The notes under the pieces: model-generated | Told to the model about the DNA's origin: nothing | Databases searched by the model: none | The model's input: only the letters and a program-made list of their open reading frames with translations | Translations under genes and position numbers: made by a program | Source of the DNA: Alphaproteobacteria bacterium | GTDB taxonomy: Bacteria > Pseudomonadota > Alphaproteobacteria > Rhizobiales > Hyphomicrobiaceae | Length of the DNA: 10,069 nucleotides | Reading direction: 5' to 3' | Assembly: GCA_024279745.1 (NCBI GenBank) | Contig: JAJRRE010000032.1 | Span: 1 to 10,069, forward strand | Shown: positions 7,766 through 10,069 of the stretch, piece after piece | How the letters are laid out: the number at the start of each line of letters is the position of its first letter | Numbering within the stretch: the first letter of the stretch is position 1

Positions 7766-7993
7766 TGTTCGCCGGGGGGGGCAGCTAGCAAAAGTCTCAG
7801 AACTATGACGCTCCGACCCATCGGCTCCAACCGCGTTTTCACACCCGAGCAAGTACCGTCGCGACTGCGACCGGGCTGCACGGCAGCCCCGGGCCTTATG
7901 GCCCGCCCCGCCGGAGCGCCACTTCGCGCGTGAGGCAAAAAAGAGTGTTCGCCGTGGAGGATGCCAGCAAAGACCCGTGAACTATAACTCCCT
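7766..7993 (+). repeat. Pair of ~48-base imperfect direct repeats
   Basis: Copies at 7766-7813 and 7946-7993 both start TGTTCGCCG. They share AGCAAA and GAACTAT at similar spacing, with small indels and roughly three quarters identity by eye. The first copy is continuous with another repeat (7798-7843), whose relative lies at 8146-8192. Confidence 0.5.
7858..7905 (+). repeat. Three abutting hairpins
   Basis: GTCGC/GCGAC (7858-7862 with 7867-7871), GGGCTG/CAGCCC (7873-7878 with 7884-7889) and CGGGCC/GGCCCG (7890-7895 with 7900-7905) are perfect stems with 4-5-base loops, packed end to end in 48 bases. In high-GC DNA single short stems are common; three in a row is less so. This could be a structured 3' UTR of the pump transcript or part of the repeat mosaic. 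Confidence 0.45.
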
Positions 7994-8106
7994 CTCCCCA
8001 AAGCATCAGCGCCATGGGGAGAGGGCTGGGGTGAGGGGCAGCACCTTGTTCAGTGTTTGCAGCTGCCCCTCACCCCAACCCTCTCCCCGTAAAAACGGGA
8101 AGAGGG
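7990..8106. repeat. Nested GGGGAGAGGG / CCCTCTCCCC inverted-repeat cluster
   Basis: A 27-base arm at 8016-8042 pairs with 8062-8088 at 26 of 27 positions (one C-A mismatch at 8026) around a 19-base loop. Flanking arms offer alternatives: 7990-8000 pairs perfectly with 8015-8025 (11 bp), and 8079-8090 pairs with 8095-8106 at 11 of 12 positions around AAAA. The region can therefore fold as one long hairpin or as two side hairpins. From memory, the core (CCCTCACCCCAACCCTCTCC) resembles an intergenic repeat found in many proteobacterial genomes. A repeat-search of the source genome would confirm this. Confidence 0.8.
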
Positions 8107-8302
8107 AGAAAACCGCAGCTTGTTTGATGTTCCTGAATACTACGTGAGAACTCGCACAGCTCCGTCCCATCGGTTCCTGCCCGGTTCTCACCATTTGGGC
8201 ACAACGCGTCGGCTCGTCCGACCGAGAACGATAGTGATCCGGCGTTTATGCGCCGCGCCTCGCAGGCGCAGCGACCAAAGGGAGCGGTGCGCGCCGTGAG
8301 AG

Positions 8303-8343
8303 AGAAAAACTCCGCCGCCCGCTCATTTTTGTTTGAGGGCGGC
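8303..8343 (-). terminator. Probable rho-independent terminator of the ETF-QO gene
   Basis: Read on the minus strand, GCCGCCC (8343-8337) and GGGCGGC (8320-8314) pair in a 7-bp stem, which can extend with TCA/TGA across a two-base bulge. GGAG and then TTTTTCTC follow (about 8312-8303). It lies about 35 bases past the ETF-QO stop. The T-tract coincides with one copy of the GTGAG...AAAA intergenic motif, so the repeat may have been kept because it terminates transcription. Confidence 0.65.
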
Positions 8344-8376
8344 TTTGGCAATGGAACAAGGTGCAGCCCCCGCGCT

Positions 8377-10069
8377 TTACATCCCGCTATAGTTAGGACC
8401 GCCGCCGCCCTCGGGGCAAACCCAGGTGATGTTTTGGGCGGGGTCTTTGATGTCGCAGGTTTTGCAATGCACGCAGTTTTGCGCATTGATCTGGAACCGT
8501 GGCTGCCCTTGGTCGTCCGCAACAATTTCATAAACCCCGGCGGGACAATAACGCTGCGCCGGCTCATCATAGAGCCGCAGATTATCTTTAACCGGAATGC
8601 TCTCGTCCCTCAGCTGCAGATGCGAGGGCTGGTTTTCTTCGTGATTGGTGCCAGCAAATGAGACATTGGTCAGCCGGTCAAAAGTCAGCACACCGTCAGG
8701 CTTGGGATAGTCGATCTTTTTGGCCTGATCCGTCCGCTGCAATGTTTCAAAATCCGCCTTGCCATGGCCCAGAGTATAGCCCAGTCCGATGCCTGATATG
8801 ATCGTATTCAGCCACATATCGACGCCGGACAATAGCGTCCCGAATGCGGTACCGAAGCGCGACAGCAGCGGCTTGGCATTGCGTACTTTTTTCAGATCTT
8901 TGCCAATTGGTCCGCCGCGCACAGCGCTTTGATAGTCGTCCAGGATGTCCTGGCGGCGGTCGTCGCGCACGGCCTTGAACGCCGCCTCAGCCGCGTGTAT
9001 CCCTGACAGCATGGCATTATGCGAGCCTTTAATGCGCGGGACGTTGACCATGCCAGCGGCACAGCCCAGTAAGACCCCGCCGGGAAATACGAGTTCCGGC
9101 AATGACTGCCAACCGCCCTCGCTGATCGCCCGGGCACCATAGCCAATGCGTTTGCCCCCTTCTAACAGAGCGGCAATCATGGGAAGAGTTTTGAAGCGCT
9201 GAAATTCATTATAGGGAGACAAATAGGGATTTTTATAATTGAGATGAACCACCAGCCCGATTGACACCAGATTGTCGCCATAGTGATAAAGGAATGACCC
9301 GCCGCCGGTCTGATTGTCGAGCGGCCACCCCAGCGTGTGCTGCACCAAACCTTTTTGATGCTTATCCGGTTTGACTTCCCAGACTTCTTTCAGGCCGAGG
9401 CCGAATTTTTGCGGTTCACAATCTTTATCCAGCTTGTATTTCGCCATCAACTGTTTGGCGAGTGAGCCGCGCACGCCTTCACCGATCAGCGTATAGCGGC
9501 CATGCAATTCCATACCGCGCGTAAAGTTGTCGGTCGGCTTACCGTCCTTGCCGATCCCCATATCGCCCGTCGCGACGCCGATTACCGTACCGTTCTTATC
9601 ATAAAGGACTTCTTGCGCGGCAAAGCCGGGATAAATGTCCACGCCAAGCTCTTCGGCCTGCTCGCCCAGCCAGCGGCATAGATCAGATAATGATACAATG
9701 TAATTACCGTGATTACTCATCAGCGGCGGCATTAGTTTCACCGGCAGGGGTAGATTGCCGCCCGCGCCCACATATAGAAACCGATCTTTAACCACTTTTG
9801 TCTCAACGGGCGCCCCGCGCGCCTGCCAGTCGGGAATGAGCCGGGTTAAACCGATGGGGTCGATGACAGCGCCGGAAAAAATATGCGCGCCGACTTCCGA
9901 ACCCTTTTCAAGCACGACGACCGACAGCTCCTTGTCGTCTTCGGCGGCCAATTGCTTCAGCCTGATTGCCGCCGATAACCCTGCCGGCCCGGCGCCAACA
10001 ATGACCACGTCGAAATCCATCGCCTCGCGCGGCTCCAGACCTGCGCCTGCACCTGCACCTGCACCTGCA
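8377..10069 (-). CDS. etfD: Electron transfer flavoprotein:ubiquinone oxidoreductase (5' end probably outside window)
   Basis: This inner-membrane-associated iron-sulfur flavoprotein takes electrons from reduced electron transfer flavoprotein and reduces ubiquinone, linking acyl-CoA and amino-acid dehydrogenases to respiration. The N-terminal FAD site is VVIVGAGPAGLSAAIRLKQ. The C-terminal [4Fe-4S] site has four Cys (516, 519, 522 and 535, counting from the ATG at 10020) in NCVHCKTC...WVCPEGG. From that ATG the length is 547 residues, typical of the family. The stop is TAA at 8379-8377. However, the frame stays open to the right edge as alternating Ala-Gly followed by LEPREAM. Related alphaproteobacterial enzymes usually have several residues, often ending REAM or RESM, before the FDVVIVG strand. 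The true start is therefore probably beyond base 10069. No good ribosome site precedes the ATG at 10020. It is convergent with the efflux genes and functionally unrelated to them. Confidence 0.95.
   Translation of the reverse strand, partial: AGAGAGAGAGLEPREAMDFDVVIVGAGPAGLSAAIRLKQLAAEDDKELSVVVLEKGSEVGAHIFSGAVIDPIGLTRLIPDWQARGAPVETKVVKDRFLYVGAGGNLPLPVKLMPPLMSNHGNYIVSLSDLCRWLGEQAEELGVDIYPGFAAQEVLYDKNGTVIGVATGDMGIGKDGKPTDNFTRGMELHGRYTLIGEGVRGSLAKQLMAKYKLDKDCEPQKFGLGLKEVWEVKPDKHQKGLVQHTLGWPLDNQTGGGSFLYHYGDNLVSIGLVVHLNYKNPYLSPYNEFQRFKTLPMIAALLEGGKRIGYGARAISEGGWQSLPELVFPGGVLLGCAAGMVNVPRIKGSHNAMLSGIHAAEAAFKAVRDDRRQDILDDYQSAVRGGPIGKDLKKVRNAKPLLSRFGTAFGTLLSGVDMWLNTIISGIGLGYTLGHGKADFETLQRTDQAKKIDYPKPDGVLTFDRLTNVSFAGTNHEENQPSHLQLRDESIPVKDNLRLYDEPAQRYCPAGVYEIVADDQGQPRFQINAQNCVHCKTCDIKDPAQNITWVCPEGGGGPNYSGM
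10040..10069 (-). repeat. Hexanucleotide tandem repeat at the ETF-QO N-terminus
   Basis: Five tandem units fill 10040-10069: CCTGCG once, then CCTGCA four times, running off the window edge. On the minus strand this reads GCAGGT units in the ETF-QO frame and encodes alternating Ala-Gly. Because the unit is six bases, gain or loss of copies would change the length of the N-terminal tail without breaking the frame. Confidence 0.85.

Larger units (their letters stand above)
7798..8192 (+). repeat. Second pair of ~46-base imperfect direct repeats
   Basis: Copies at 7798-7843 and 8146-8192 share AGAACT, GCTCCG, CCCATCGG and TCAC in the same order and spacing, differing at scattered bases. With the 7766/7946 pair they overlap into a mosaic, as expected of an old intergenic repeat family that has been copied and decayed. 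Confidence 0.5.
7733..8264. repeat. 15-base exact inverted repeat bracketing the structured intergenic region
   Basis: TGCGAGGCGCGGCGC at 7733-7747 recurs in reverse complement at 8250-8264. Outside it, the A-rich GTGAG motif is likewise inverted between 7647-7668 and 8295-8318. The inner flanks do not stay inverted, so this is not a clean transposon end pair. Confidence 0.5.
7627..8376. other. 750-base convergent intergenic region dense in hairpins and degenerate repeats
   Basis: This gap lies between the 3' ends of the pump gene (plus) and the ETF-QO gene (minus). Short frames exist on both strands, but none has a motif, good start or family resemblance, and several simply run through the repeats. 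Besides the hairpins and repeats listed separately it holds eight consecutive G residues (7774-7781) and GAACATTGTTC (7760-7770). A motif of the form CGTGAG..(A-rich)..CGCCG occurs three times: inverted at 7647-7668, direct at 7929-7954 and direct at 8295-8318. The pump gene has no clear intrinsic terminator at its 3' end. Confidence 0.6.

Noticed and set aside
7990..8106. CRISPR-like array suspected from repeated GAGAGGG blocks
   Set aside because: Blocks alternate in orientation and form hairpins; there are no evenly spaced direct repeats with unique spacers.
7747..8194. Two minus-strand short frames in the intergenic region sharing 'EPMGRS'
   Set aside because: The shared residues come from the underlying DNA repeats (CCCATCGG), not from protein homology; neither has a credible start or domain.
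7733..8264. Possible MITE or insertion-sequence remnant with terminal inverted repeats
   Set aside because: The 15-base match is exact, but inner sequence is not inverted, no target-site duplication is apparent, and no transposase fragment is seen.

Overview
The window reads as ordinary, moderately GC-rich proteobacterial DNA. It is most likely from an alphaproteobacterium: the electron-transfer-flavoprotein:ubiquinone oxidoreductase at the right end has the N-terminal wording (PREAM-DFDVVIVGAGPAG) I know from alphaproteobacterial members. I cannot assign an order or genus.

Left third (1-2709, plus strand): the 3' part of a very large secreted-type protein whose start lies outside the window. 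It has three tandem DUF11-like beta-sandwich repeats with paired cysteines, a proline-rich linker, and a strongly basic cysteine-rich tail. The tail is built from eight C-x(9-13)-C-x-C-x(10-16)-C units and two copies of a distinct 'GWTK' module. A clear intrinsic terminator follows at 2738-2779. The next ~270 bases hold no convincing gene, but they carry two short palindromes just upstream of the efflux genes that look like a promoter/operator region.

Middle (3052-7626, plus strand): a two-gene RND efflux unit. It has a HlyD/AcrA-type periplasmic adaptor, a 198-base gap holding a possible 49-codon ORF that overlaps the next start, and a 1086-residue AcrB-type inner-membrane pump. No outer-membrane channel gene and no regulator are present here. 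The adaptor and pump would form the inner-membrane and periplasmic parts of a tripartite exporter that borrows a TolC-like channel encoded elsewhere.

Right third (7627-10069): a 750-base intergenic region between two convergent genes, unusually rich in hairpins and degenerate repeats. It includes a nested set of GGGGAGAGGG/CCCTCTCCCC arms, three abutting hairpins, and several ~45-base imperfect repeats in both orientations. A minus-strand terminator at its right edge serves the ETF-QO gene. ETF-QO passes electrons from the soluble electron-transfer flavoprotein (fatty-acid and amino-acid oxidation) to ubiquinone. Its reading frame stays open to the right edge through a CCTGCA hexamer repeat encoding alternating Ala-Gly, so the true start is probably beyond the window.

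I see no rRNA, tRNA, CRISPR array, transposase or phage gene. No obvious new multi-gene system stands out. The most unusual items are the modular cysteine-rich protein and the structured intergenic region.
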